The translations under genes were made by a program, and so were the position numbers. From Alphaproteobacteria bacterium (GTDB lineage: Bacteria; Pseudomonadota; Alphaproteobacteria; Bin95): a DNA stretch of 64,000 nt. The notes under the pieces were generated by a model. That model saw only the letters and a list, made by a program, of their open reading frames with translations. It had not been told where the DNA came from and did no database searches. Location of the stretch: assembly GCA_030833925.1 (NCBI GenBank), contig JAURGE010000002.1, forward strand, positions 1 through 64,000, read 5' to 3'. Below are positions 42,625 through 52,072 of the stretch, in pieces (positions within the stretch are counted from its first letter, which is position 1; each line of letters opens with the position of its first letter).

Positions 42625-43110
42625 ATGGCCGACAAGGTCACCATGCCGATCGAGGCGACGCACATCATGATGTTTGCGCGCTCGGTCAATGACGACAATC
42701 AGATTTATTACGATGCGAACTACGCCAAAAACACAGAAGTCGGGCATGTTTTGCCACCTCCGACTTTTTATCGATCCGTAGCACAATTCGATCCAGACTA
42801 TTTTCTCCGACCTAAAGTTGGACAGAAATGGTTTGGGTCCGCAAAGGGTCCATCCGGTATTGAGGGTAAACCAGCAAGCTCTGGAGGCCTCCATGCCGAG
42901 CAGCACTTTGAGTACCATCTCCCAGTAAAGCCTGGCGACGTTCTTACAGTTACAACAAAGCCAGGAAAGGTTTGGGAAAAGGAAAGTCAACGGGCAGGAA
43001 AGCTTGTCTTTACGGAGACAATCCTAGAGTACCGCAATCAAGACGGTGAACTCGCAGTCACATCTCGAGGCGTGGGAGTCAAAACCGAACGCCCGGTCGA
43101 TCAAGGCTAA
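42625..43110 (+). CDS. MaoC-like dehydratase, N-terminal (FAS1/HadA-like) type
   Basis: IEATHIMMFARSVNDDNQIYYDANYAKNTEVGHVLPPPTFYRSVAQFDPDY...GGLHAEQHFEYHLPVKPGDVLTVTTKPG. Confidence 0.88.
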   Translation: MADKVTMPIEATHIMMFARSVNDDNQIYYDANYAKNTEVGHVLPPPTFYRSVAQFDPDYFLRPKVGQKWFGSAKGPSGIEGKPASSGGLHAEQHFEYHLPVKPGDVLTVTTKPGKVWEKESQRAGKLVFTETILEYRNQDGELAVTSRGVGVKTERPVDQG

Positions 43111-43123
43111 GGGGGACTTAAAG

Positions 43124-43531
43124 ATGAGTTTAAGAGCAGCTGACCTTAAAGTTGGAGATGTCCATGAGGAAGTAGTCGTCGAGAACCTCTCTCGCGGACT
43201 TCTAGTTATGTATGCAGGCACATCAGGTGACTACAACCCACTCCACACTGACGAGGTATACACCACGCAATCAGCAGGTTATCCGAGCGTTTTCGCCCAT
43301 GGGATGCTGACAATGGGTCTTACAGGCAAAATGTTGACCAATTTTGTTGGCGATGGTCGCCTGAAAAAATTTGGTGTCCGTTTCACAAACCAAGTGTGGC
43401 CAGGCGACACATTAACTTCGAAAGCGACAGTTGTTGCTATTGGTGAGGGTGAGATCGAGTTGGAATTGGCTACAACCAATCAGGATGGAAAGACCGTGGT
43501 TACCGGCTCTGCCACGGCTCGCGTCGACTGA
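43124..43531 (+). CDS. MaoC-family dehydratase (HadB-like hotdog)
   Basis: LLVMYAGTSGDYNPLHTDEVYTTQSAGYPSVFAHGMLTMGLTGKMLTNFVG (hydratase 2 motif). Start at MSLRAADLKVGDVHEE. Confidence 0.9.
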   Translation: MSLRAADLKVGDVHEEVVVENLSRGLLVMYAGTSGDYNPLHTDEVYTTQSAGYPSVFAHGMLTMGLTGKMLTNFVGDGRLKKFGVRFTNQVWPGDTLTSKATVVAIGEGEIELELATTNQDGKTVVTGSATARVD

Positions 43532-43558
43532 CGTATTCAATTCTGCACTTATATATCA

Positions 43559-43584
43559 GCCGCCAGCAGGAAACTGCTGGCGGC
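43559..43584 (+). terminator. Perfect 11-bp hairpin with GAAA tetraloop; probable terminator of the MaoC transcript
   Basis: GCCGCCAGCAG-GAAA-CTGCTGGCGGC immediately 3' of the MaoC gene, followed by the weak U-rich stretch GTTATATT. Confidence 0.65.
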
Positions 43585-43695
43585 GTTATATTGCCCGACA
43601 AGTTAATAAAAACGCACGCCCTCATGATCTCCGCATCTCGAGCGGCACCCCGGCAATCTAACCTTTTAAAATATTCGAATTTCAAAGGATCATAG

Positions 43696-44337
43696 ATGAA
43701 ACTTTTCTGGACTCCCGCCTCACCCTTTACTCGCAAAGTCTCGGTGGCTGCTAAAGAAATTGGCCTATGGGACAAAATCGAGATCATTCAAACAAAGTGG
43801 CCATTATCTTGGGGCTACGAGACGGTCCAGTTCACAGCGGGACTTGCAGAAAATAATCCTGTCGCACGCATTCCAACTTTAGTGACTGATGCGGGTCATC
43901 CTTTAGGCTGCTCAACCCTGGCCTGCCAACACCTCGACCGCTTATCGGGCGGTAGATTGTCTGGCCCTGACCCAGATAGGATGTGGTCTCTTTACGCGAT
44001 CGCAGACGGTCTGATCGAGGCGCAAATTCTAATGCGCGCTGAGCACCTTAGGCCTAGCGAGTATAGAATGGAGAGTTTTCTTCAAAAACAACGCGATCGG
44101 ATAACGCGCTGTTTTGATGCGATAGAGGCACGCGCTGACGAGCTTCAGACTAAAAAGGACGGAAATTTGCCTAATCTTGCAGAGATCACAGTTGGTATCG
44201 CGGCAAGTTACCAGGATTGGCGAGAATGGCTAGAAGACTTCAGGCCTGGCCGACCTTCTCTGAGCAACTGGTACGAAAGCTTCCGGATGAGGCCAAGCAT
44301 GCAAACAAGTGAACCCGCCGAGACACCTGAAGCATAA
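43696..44337 (+). CDS. Glutathione S-transferase family protein
   Basis: MKLFWTPASPFTRKVSVAAKEIGLWDKIEII...NNPVARIPTLVTDAGHPLGCSTLACQHLDRLSGG. Confidence 0.9.
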   Translation: MKLFWTPASPFTRKVSVAAKEIGLWDKIEIIQTKWPLSWGYETVQFTAGLAENNPVARIPTLVTDAGHPLGCSTLACQHLDRLSGGRLSGPDPDRMWSLYAIADGLIEAQILMRAEHLRPSEYRMESFLQKQRDRITRCFDAIEARADELQTKKDGNLPNLAEITVGIAASYQDWREWLEDFRPGRPSLSNWYESFRMRPSMQTSEPAETPEA

Positions 44338-44387
44338 AAATTAGATCATCATCACTCGCAAATTTTTCAAAAAAATTTTAGAGAAAA

Positions 44388-45266
44388 TTAAATGACCTGA
44401 TTTATCTCCACGAGGTTCATGGATGGGTCGTAGGCGTACACTTGTGCCATGCCGGCCATTGCATAGGATCCAGCATCAGTAAATTGCACATGAGCTGCTG
44501 CTAGGCGCGATTTAACGATCTCCAGATCGGGCACTGTTACTGCGAAATGACCGCCGATCGTAGGGTTATGGTAAAAGCCATTTTTAGCAGCAAAATCAGG
44601 CGTGGGCTTCACCACATGTATGCCACGATTATCCTCTCCAAAAACTGCAAGCATTTCAGGATCGACAATAAAATCAGCTATTGAGGAACTGTTAGCAGGT
44701 ATCCAGGTGCTTTCCTCTAGCCCAATAAGATTACGCAGATATGCAACCGTCTCGGGGACATTATGAGCTGGTAAATTAACGTGGTGTAAGGTCCAACCAC
44801 CCTCTTGCATCTCAAGGTCGTGCGCCTCTTCCTCTCGAGGACTTCGGCCAGCCGTTGGGTCAATAGCCTGATTAAATTCCATCACGCGCTGGCACGGATC
44901 GAATACGTAGATTTGGCGCATCCCAGCCATAGCATAAACACCTGCATCGGACACAATGTGGCCCGCTGCCTCCAGCCTCGCCTTTATGACATCCAAGTCA
45001 GGAACGGTGATAGCAAAATGGCCGCCAATTGTTGGATTATGGAAAAGTTTATTCTGGGCAGGGAAACTTGGATTTGCCTTCACAACGTGGATACCCCGAT
45101 TTTCGCGCCCAAAGGCAGCAATTCGATCAGGACCACTGCTCATATAACCAACTGTTTTGGGGTATGTGCGCACCCCCTCCTTCAAACCGATAACATCTCG
45201 GTAAAACTTGGCGCTTTCTTGCACGTCAAACGCTTGCACATTCACGTGATGAACAAACCAGCCCAT
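44388..45266 (-). CDS. Tandem VOC-domain protein (extradiol dioxygenase-like fold)
   Basis: Two similar VOC modules: GWFVHHVNVQAFDVQESAKFYRDVIGLKEG...NPTIGGHFAITVPDL and GWTLHHVNLPAHNVPETVAYLRNLIGLEES...NPTIGGHFAVTVPDL. Confidence 0.9.
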   Translation of the reverse strand: MGWFVHHVNVQAFDVQESAKFYRDVIGLKEGVRTYPKTVGYMSSGPDRIAAFGRENRGIHVVKANPSFPAQNKLFHNPTIGGHFAITVPDLDVIKARLEAAGHIVSDAGVYAMAGMRQIYVFDPCQRVMEFNQAIDPTAGRSPREEEAHDLEMQEGGWTLHHVNLPAHNVPETVAYLRNLIGLEESTWIPANSSSIADFIVDPEMLAVFGEDNRGIHVVKPTPDFAAKNGFYHNPTIGGHFAVTVPDLEIVKSRLAAAHVQFTDAGSYAMAGMAQVYAYDPSMNLVEINQVI

Positions 45267-45303
45267 GAAAATCTCCCAGCAATCAAACCAATAGAACTCA
45301 GCG

Positions 45304-45963
45304 CTAACTCTGTTCTATGCGCTCACGATTAGAAGTGAATTTAGACGGAGGATCAGCACATACAATTACCGATGGCCGTCCTTGATAAATAGGAAGTTCT
45401 AGTTGACGAGCGTGCAGCATCAGATCTCCCTCTCCACCACCATATTGCGCGTCACCTAAAATTGGGAAGCCAAGTGTTGCGGCGTGCACACGAACTTGGT
45501 GGGTCCGTCCAGTTTTTGGACGAAATTCAAGCCAAGCGCCTTTAGAGCCACGAGCAAGAACGCGCCATTGGGTTTGAGAGGGTTTGCCAGCAGGGTCAAC
45601 AACAATCCGCCACCCCTGACGCGTATTCAGTTTCATTAACGGTGCGTCGATAACCCCCTCGTCCCTCAATGGAGCACCAGTCGTTAACGCCCAATAGACT
45701 TTATCAACAAGTCCCTGTCGAAATAACCGATGAAGTCGCTTAAGGCCATTCGGACCACGGCCCAACGCAAGACACCCAGAAGTATCGCGATCTAATCGAT
45801 GAGCAATCGCTGGCGCATGCTTAGTACCGAACCGCAACCCATCCAGAGCTAACTCAATATTCAACTCACCGCTGGGGCCAGCATGCACAGGAACGCCTGC
45901 TGGCTTGTCGATTACCAAGACCATTGGATCTCTATAGAGAATGCGGTCGGACAGATTTAGCAA
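45304..45963 (-). CDS. RluA-family pseudouridine synthase
   Basis: AIAHRLDRDTSGCLALGRGPNGLKRLHRLFRQGLVDKVYWAL...PKTGRTHQVRVHAATLGFPILGDAQYGG. Confidence 0.93.
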   Translation of the reverse strand: MLNLSDRILYRDPMVLVIDKPAGVPVHAGPSGELNIELALDGLRFGTKHAPAIAHRLDRDTSGCLALGRGPNGLKRLHRLFRQGLVDKVYWALTTGAPLRDEGVIDAPLMKLNTRQGWRIVVDPAGKPSQTQWRVLARGSKGAWLEFRPKTGRTHQVRVHAATLGFPILGDAQYGGGEGDLMLHARQLELPIYQGRPSVIVCADPPSKFTSNRERIEQS

Positions 45964-46139
45964 AGGAGGTTCCTGGATTAGCAGTCCACGATGCCGTTGG
46001 ATGCAGGGTTAGTTTTTACAGTCAAAAGAAATCGAGCAAATGGGTCAGCCAGAAGTTTACCATCTCCACCACCAAGACTTAAACGTTCAAGACGCATTAA
46101 AACGAGAACGCAGTGGATTAGACGAAAAAGCTTGATCCT

Positions 46140-47339
46140 TTAAATACGACTCGCCCTCCGGTTGATGCCCTCACTCTCCAGGAAGCCTGGTGAAAAATTA
46201 GCACCATGCCCAGGACCATTTGGAAGCTGTAAGCGGCCAGATACTACCTCAGGAAGTCCTGTGGCAACTTCTCGATACCAACCTGAAAGATAAGCGCGGA
46301 CAATTTCTTGGGTTAGTGTGTTGGGACTAGCAAACGCTAGATGACAATCAGCAGCAAATAAAATTGGGCCCACACAGTCATGAGGAGCAATCGGACGGTC
46401 AAACGCTTCAGCTATTGCCTGGATTCGGCGCCCCTCAGAAATACCGCCGACCCAGCCCATATCAAATTGGACTACATCAACGGCGCCTGCAACCAATGCA
46501 TCACGCAACCAACGAGTGGTTCCAAGGTTTTCGCTTGCAGCGACACGACCTCCTGTTTCATCCCGGTAACGTCGCAGATCCGTAATGTTGGAGAGGTCTA
46601 TTGGGTCCTCATGCCAGTAAATTCGATACTGACCAAGCGCCTCTGCAATATCTAGGGCAGCAGGAAGACGCCATAGACCATGATACTCAAGCATAATTTC
46701 AATTTCATCGCCGACTTCTTCCCGGATCTTTGCGATAATGTCGGTTGCCTCTTCTAAGTCTGCTCGGTCAATGTGCCAGCCATCGTGCTTGGACGCGAAC
46801 CGGTCATATGGCCATATTTTCATGCCAGTAATCCCGTCATCTAGCAGGGATCGAGCAAGTCCGCCTGGGTCACTTACCTGACGCGCGAGGTCATCCTCTC
46901 CCTCTCCCGCAGCGCGACTATCGCCGATTACCTTTGCTGCAAGATTGTAACCATCGCTTGCACAAGTATTATAAACGGGCAGTGTTTGATGAGCTGGGCC
47001 TCCCAGTAATTTGTACAGTGGTGCATCAAGAGCTTTTGCTGTTAGGTCCCAGATGGCAATATCAACTGCAGAGTTCCCACGAAGCTCAATAGAACGTGTA
47101 GGAAACCCTTGGAAGCGATTACCAAGCAAGCGGTTGAATGCTGTTCGGTGAACTTCCGGTTGACAGGGATCCTTCCCCAGCAAGTATGGAGCAAGAGTTT
47201 CATGAATATAAGCTTCGGTGGCTTTGGGATTCCGAAATGTCTCACCGAGACCTACCAGGCCCTCGTCAGTCTCCAAACGAACCCAAATACCATTCGGATA
47301 GGCCTCCGAAAGAACGGTTTCAATAGCTGTGATCTGCAT
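46140..47339 (-). CDS. Mandelate racemase/muconate lactonizing enzyme (enolase superfamily)
   Basis: MQITAIETVLSEAYPNGIWVRLETDEGLVGLGETF...SAVDIAIWDLTAKALDAPLYKLLGG...WHEDPIDLSNITDLRRYRDETGGRVAASENLG. Confidence 0.93.
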   Translation of the reverse strand: MQITAIETVLSEAYPNGIWVRLETDEGLVGLGETFRNPKATEAYIHETLAPYLLGKDPCQPEVHRTAFNRLLGNRFQGFPTRSIELRGNSAVDIAIWDLTAKALDAPLYKLLGGPAHQTLPVYNTCASDGYNLAAKVIGDSRAAGEGEDDLARQVSDPGGLARSLLDDGITGMKIWPYDRFASKHDGWHIDRADLEEATDIIAKIREEVGDEIEIMLEYHGLWRLPAALDIAEALGQYRIYWHEDPIDLSNITDLRRYRDETGGRVAASENLGTTRWLRDALVAGAVDVVQFDMGWVGGISEGRRIQAIAEAFDRPIAPHDCVGPILFAADCHLAFASPNTLTQEIVRAYLSGWYREVATGLPEVVSGRLQLPNGPGHGANFSPGFLESEGINRRASRI

Positions 47340-47394
47340 AGATCTTGCTCCAAAAACTACTTTTAGAAGAAAGCATACGGGAAAGGGCGTCAAC

Positions 47395-48591
47395 ATGCGC
47401 GAAGGTGACATGCAAAGTGGTGGCGGGATGGGTTTTGATTTTGTTCAGGATTATCGACCCAATTGGGAAACAGATGATGTAGCTATTTTCCGAAACGCGG
47501 CTCGCAAATTTCTAGAAGCAGAATTCAAACCTCATATTGAGCGTTGGTCTAAACAGGGTTTTATCGATAAGTCAGCGTGGCGCGCAGCAGGACAAGCTGG
47601 CTTCCTTTGCCCATCAATCCCGGAGGAATATGGCGGTGGTGGTGGCTCAATTGCCCACCATTTTGCGTGGTTGGAAGAAGTAGAGCGCATTACCCTGGGC
47701 GCTGCATTTGGAGATGGCGTCCATTCCGGGATCTGTGCCCATTATCTCTTAGAATTCGGAACAGAACCGCAAAAGCGCTCATGGCTGCCAAAGTTGGCAT
47801 CTGGCGAAGTGGTGTGTGCCATTGGGATGACAGAACCTGGCACAGGCTCTGATCTTCAGTCTGTAAAAACACGGGCAGTAGCAAACGGTGATGGCTTCCA
47901 AATAAATGGTCAAAAAACTTTCATAACGAACGGCCAAAACGCAGATCTGATCATACTTGTGGCGAAAACAGACCCAGAGGCACGCGCAAAGGGAATATCG
48001 CTGATGCTGGTGGATATGAATCTGCCAGGTGTTTCACGCGGCAGAAATTTAGAGAAAATAGGCTTACATGCGGCGGACACTTCGGAACTTTTCTTCGAAG
48101 ATGTGCTTGTTACTTCAGAGGCCGTCCTAGGTGGGAAAACAGGCCAAGGTTTCTATCAGCTCATGAACCAATTACCGCAGGAAAGATTACTGATTGCCGT
48201 CGGAGCTGTTGCCTCCATGGAGACAGGGCTCGACCTAACCATTGACTACGTCAAAGCACGACGCGCCTTTGGGCAGGCAATATTCGATTTCCAGAACACC
48301 AAACATAAGCTGGCTGAGGCCGTAACCGAAGCCAGAGTAGCGCGAGTTTTTGTCGATGACTGCGTCGAACGCCTCTTGGCAGGAACACTGGATTCAAAAA
48401 TCGCATCTATGGCCAAGTGGTGGGCTACCCAGAAACAAAACGAAGTTCTTGATCTCTGTGTCCAACTCCACGGAGGGTATGGCTATATGTCGGAGTACCC
48501 GATTGCTCGAATGTGGACGGATGCAAGAGTACAAAAAATCTACGGGGGCACTAATGAAATCATGAAAGAGTTAATCGCACGCTCTTTGTAA
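47395..48591 (+). CDS. Acyl-CoA dehydrogenase
   Basis: AIGMTEPGTGSDLQSVKTRAVANGDGFQINGQKTFITNGQNADLIILVAKT...LHGGYGYMSEYPIARMWTDARVQKIYGGTNEIMKELIARSL. Confidence 0.95.
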   Translation: MREGDMQSGGGMGFDFVQDYRPNWETDDVAIFRNAARKFLEAEFKPHIERWSKQGFIDKSAWRAAGQAGFLCPSIPEEYGGGGGSIAHHFAWLEEVERITLGAAFGDGVHSGICAHYLLEFGTEPQKRSWLPKLASGEVVCAIGMTEPGTGSDLQSVKTRAVANGDGFQINGQKTFITNGQNADLIILVAKTDPEARAKGISLMLVDMNLPGVSRGRNLEKIGLHAADTSELFFEDVLVTSEAVLGGKTGQGFYQLMNQLPQERLLIAVGAVASMETGLDLTIDYVKARRAFGQAIFDFQNTKHKLAEAVTEARVARVFVDDCVERLLAGTLDSKIASMAKWWATQKQNEVLDLCVQLHGGYGYMSEYPIARMWTDARVQKIYGGTNEIMKELIARSL

Positions 48592-48682
48592 GAAGATGAA
48601 AAGCTTACATAAACTCACGATTGACTATAGTCTTAAAAATCTTCAGCGTTTTTATCGAAATCCAAATAGTGGCCAACATCCC

Positions 48683-48865
48683 ATGCGTATTTGCATATGC
48701 AATGGCATCAAAGAAGAAGCTATCCGTGCAGCACTGGAAAGTGGTGCAGCAAAAGTTGCAGACATATATCGCCACAGCGAGTGTGCGCCGAGCTGTGGTC
48801 AATGCGTACCTCTCATTCGGGAGATCCTAAACAACCATGCACCGCTTCAGTTCAGCTCAGACTAG
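48683..48865 (+). CDS. BFD-type (2Fe-2S)-binding protein
   Basis: MRICICNGIKEEAIRAALESGAAKVADIYRHSECAPSCGQCVPLIREIL: four conserved Cys (C-X-C...C-X4-C-X2-C region) as in bacterioferritin-associated ferredoxin. Confidence 0.88.
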   Translation: MRICICNGIKEEAIRAALESGAAKVADIYRHSECAPSCGQCVPLIREILNNHAPLQFSSD

Positions 48866-48874
48866 GTCGAAGCA

Positions 48875-49282
48875 ATGTCACTTGGTCGTCTGACTATAAT
48901 AATTCAAACTAAGGCACTAGACAGAGTTCACTATGCTCTGATGCTCGCTGCATCACACGCAGCCCTTGATGGGAAAGTGCACCTTTTTTTCGGCATAGAA
49001 GGTGTAGAGACGCTGAAGGTAAATAATTGGCCTAACCTGAAGACTGCCTCTGGCGAAGGGGGAGCGGCCTACTTGGATAGACTAGAAGTGGCGGGCGCAG
49101 CTCATCCAGATGAGCTATTTTCGGCTCTCAAGGAATTAGATGTCGAAATAACCGCATGTGACACGGCACTCTCCGTAGCTGGAATGTCCCCCGGAAGCAT
49201 GATGCAAAGTGTCAATATAGAAATTTCTGGTATCACTTCTGCGCTATCCAATGGGAAGGATGGCCAGATCATTTACGTCTAA
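48875..49282 (+). CDS. DsrE/F-like protein
   Basis: LTIIIQTKALDRVHYALMLAASHAALDGKVHLFFGIEGVETL: DsrE-fold N-terminus. Confidence 0.7.
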   Translation: MSLGRLTIIIQTKALDRVHYALMLAASHAALDGKVHLFFGIEGVETLKVNNWPNLKTASGEGGAAYLDRLEVAGAAHPDELFSALKELDVEITACDTALSVAGMSPGSMMQSVNIEISGITSALSNGKDGQIIYV

Positions 49283-49318
49283 TCGACGGGTAACGTATAT
49301 TCTTCAAAACCGTTTTAA

Positions 49319-50008
49319 TTGTTGGAGGTATTCCCTATGGGCACGGTAATTTCACTCAAGGCTGCAGATGGACATCAGTTCGATTGCTACAAGGCGGATC
49401 CCTCCGGGACACCTAGAGGCGGATTGGTGGTCATCCAAGAAATTTTTGGCGTTAACAGTCACATACGTGAAGTTGCAGACGGTTATGCAGCCGATGGCTT
49501 TGCTGTTTTAGCGCCGGCACTCTTTGACAGAGCAGAGAAAAATTTTGAGGTAGGCTATACCCCCGACGACATTGCCAAGGGCCGTGACACGCGTGCCAAG
49601 GTTGACTGGAATGATGCTGTCAAAGATGTTGCTTCTACAGTAGCAGCCCTGAAGGCCGCTAATGTTGGCAAGATAGGGAGCGTTGGCTACTGCTGGGGCG
49701 GATCGATGTCATGGCTCACAGCAACTCGCGTCGGCATAGATGCTTCCGTCTGTTACTATGGAGGCCAGATTGCGATGTTTAACGACGAGGCCCCCAAGAA
49801 TCCCGTGATGATGCACTTTGGGGAAAATGACCATGGCATTCCTATGGCTGACGTTGAAAAAATCCGTGCAGCCCACGGGGATGCACAAGTGTTTATTTAC
49901 CCAGCTGGCCATGGCTTTAACTGTGACCATCGCGGGGATTTTAATGACGAAAGTGCCAAGCTTGCTCGGTCACGGACGCTGGAATTCTTTGCCAAGCACA
50001 TAGGGTAG
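49319..50008 (+). CDS. Dienelactone hydrolase family protein
   Basis: GGLVVIQEIFGVNSHIREVADGYAADGFAVLAPALFDR...GSVGYCWGGSMSWL...HGFNCDHRGDFN. Confidence 0.94.
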   Translation: MLEVFPMGTVISLKAADGHQFDCYKADPSGTPRGGLVVIQEIFGVNSHIREVADGYAADGFAVLAPALFDRAEKNFEVGYTPDDIAKGRDTRAKVDWNDAVKDVASTVAALKAANVGKIGSVGYCWGGSMSWLTATRVGIDASVCYYGGQIAMFNDEAPKNPVMMHFGENDHGIPMADVEKIRAAHGDAQVFIYPAGHGFNCDHRGDFNDESAKLARSRTLEFFAKHIG

Positions 50009-50169
50009 AGACATCACAGAGCTCAAAAAAAAACTGCAAAACTGGCAACTAACACCAATTAGTTGCAGCCGGCGAGTCCTCCGTTGGAAGTCCAGTAGCC
50101 TTTAGGATGCAATGACATGAGCCAGTGTTACTGTTTCGATAAACTTGTATTTCTGGAAGGCTGAGAGAA

Positions 50170-50808
50170 TTGTACGTTCCGTCACACTTTTTGGGCTCCA
50201 AGGAGGACGCCTTAAACATAATCAGTGAGCATCCTTTCGCTGTTTTGGTCACAACGGCAGCAAATGGCGGTTTACCGCCAGTTACTCAGCTACCTTTAAT
50301 ATTAGATCAAAACTCGCCGCATGAGCGGCTACTTGGCCATGTAGCCCGAAGTAACCCCCATGCGAACGCTCTTTGTCAGCCAAGCCCGGCAATAGCTTTA
50401 TTCTCCGGTCCAAACGCCTACATCTCGCCAACTTGGTACCCCTCTAAGAGTGATAGGCACGGGGTTGTACCAACATGGAATTATGTAGCAGTCGAAATAA
50501 CCGGCAAAATCGAACCGATAAGTGACGATGTAGAGAAGCGACGATGCGTAAATGATCTCTCGAAAGTTTTTGAAGGTGATGAGCCGAATTCTTGGCGACT
50601 TGATGATGAGCCAGAAGATTACGTCAGAAAGATGCTCGGTGGCATAGTGGCTTTTGCAATCGAGATAGAAAAAATCGAAGCAAAATATAAGCTTAGCCAA
50701 AATAGATCTAAGCTCGATCAGAGCGGTGTCATTGAGGGGCTACACACCTCCGGAAGATCTGGCGCGGCCAGTATTATGCACGAAATGGTTAAGCGAGGAT
50801 TGGGGTGA
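50170..50808 (+). CDS. PaiB-family FMN-binding negative transcriptional regulator
   Basis: MYVPSHFLGSKEDALNIISEHPFAVLVTTAANGGLPPVTQLPLI...SNPHANAL...AYISPTWYPSK...VPTWNYVAVEITGKIE; TTG start. Confidence 0.92.
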   Translation: MYVPSHFLGSKEDALNIISEHPFAVLVTTAANGGLPPVTQLPLILDQNSPHERLLGHVARSNPHANALCQPSPAIALFSGPNAYISPTWYPSKSDRHGVVPTWNYVAVEITGKIEPISDDVEKRRCVNDLSKVFEGDEPNSWRLDDEPEDYVRKMLGGIVAFAIEIEKIEAKYKLSQNRSKLDQSGVIEGLHTSGRSGAASIMHEMVKRGLG

Positions 50809-50828
50809 TAGAAAACTTGACCCGCAAA

Positions 50829-51956
50829 TTATCGCCAGACCGGAATATCTGTCCTGTCGCCATGGCTAAGTAATACTTGCCACAGTTGGTTAAGGCGCAG
50901 CCTAAAACCCGCTGCAGAGGCAGCAAGGTAAAAGACAAACATGCGACGGAAACGTTCATCATACCGTCCAGGATCTAGTTCCGAGTATCGGTCACCGAGA
51001 TTTTGTAACCAGCACATAAGTGTTTTGTCATAGTCGGGACCAAAATTATGCCAATCTTCTATCACAAAAACCTTCTCTGCTGCCGCAGCAAGCTCACTGG
51101 CAGATGGCAAATAACCGTTAGGAAAAATGTAACGGTTGAACCAAGGATCGAGGTAAGGGCCTTTTTCACGATGGCCTATTGTATGGAGTAGGAAGCGTCC
51201 CTGAGGCTTCAACGCGGCTTTTACGGTCTCAAAATATGTATCGTAGTTCTTGGCCCCCACGTGCTCAAACATTCCGATCGAGTAGATAGCATCAAAAGTT
51301 TCGTTGACATCACGGTAGTCTTGAAGACGGATCTCGACATCCAGACCTGCGTTGCGCTGGAGACCAAGCTTAACTTGCTCCTCTGAAATAGTGACTCCTA
51401 CAACCTGAACCCCGAAGGTTTGTGCCAGGTGATAGGCGGAACCGCCCCAGCCACAGCCAATATCCAGAACCTTCATCCCTGGTTTCAATTCTAGTTTGGC
51501 GGCAATTAAGTTTAACTTTGCAATCTGAGCTGATGCCAGATCTGAGGCACCACTGCACCAATACCCGCAGCTGTAGATCATCAATTCATCGAGCAAAATC
51601 TCAAAAAGTTTATTTCCAGCGTCATAATGTGTTTGAGCTACCTTAGTAGCGCGAAGCTTAGACTGACGGTTTAAAATCGAATTATTGATGGCCTGAATGT
51701 GCCTGCTCGTCTTCAAAATCCAAAGCTTGTCTCGAATGCCAGCAGGTTTCATTAAACGGACGAGGAGCTCATCCATAGCCAATGCATCGAACCAACCATC
51801 CATATAGGCTTCGCCAAATCCAAGAGAGCCTCCGAGCATTGCACGACGCCATAATCTATTGTCGTGAACCTGAATGTCCCAGGGTCGGCTACCGCCAACC
51901 TCGATATCTGCTTCTTCAAGCCAACGCCTAGCTTGACCCTCAAAAAACCTGTCCAT
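50829..51956 (-). CDS. cfa: Cyclopropane-fatty-acyl-phospholipid synthase family
   Basis: AQTHYDAGNKLFEILLDELMIYSCGYW...KPGMKVLDIGCGWGGSAYHLAQTFGVQVVGVTISEEQ...SIGMFEHVGAKNYDTYF. Confidence 0.95.
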   Translation of the reverse strand: MDRFFEGQARRWLEEADIEVGGSRPWDIQVHDNRLWRRAMLGGSLGFGEAYMDGWFDALAMDELLVRLMKPAGIRDKLWILKTSRHIQAINNSILNRQSKLRATKVAQTHYDAGNKLFEILLDELMIYSCGYWCSGASDLASAQIAKLNLIAAKLELKPGMKVLDIGCGWGGSAYHLAQTFGVQVVGVTISEEQVKLGLQRNAGLDVEIRLQDYRDVNETFDAIYSIGMFEHVGAKNYDTYFETVKAALKPQGRFLLHTIGHREKGPYLDPWFNRYIFPNGYLPSASELAAAAEKVFVIEDWHNFGPDYDKTLMCWLQNLGDRYSELDPGRYDERFRRMFVFYLAASAAGFRLRLNQLWQVLLSHGDRTDIPVWR

Positions 51957-52072
51957 GCCCCTTTCCCCTGGGGCGGCCAACAGATTCCTTATGCGGCTAG
52001 CGCGCCCTCTGGTTATCTACGGTGATAAAAAATATTACCAAAAAGGGTTTTATGTAAAGTTTTAGACAATAG

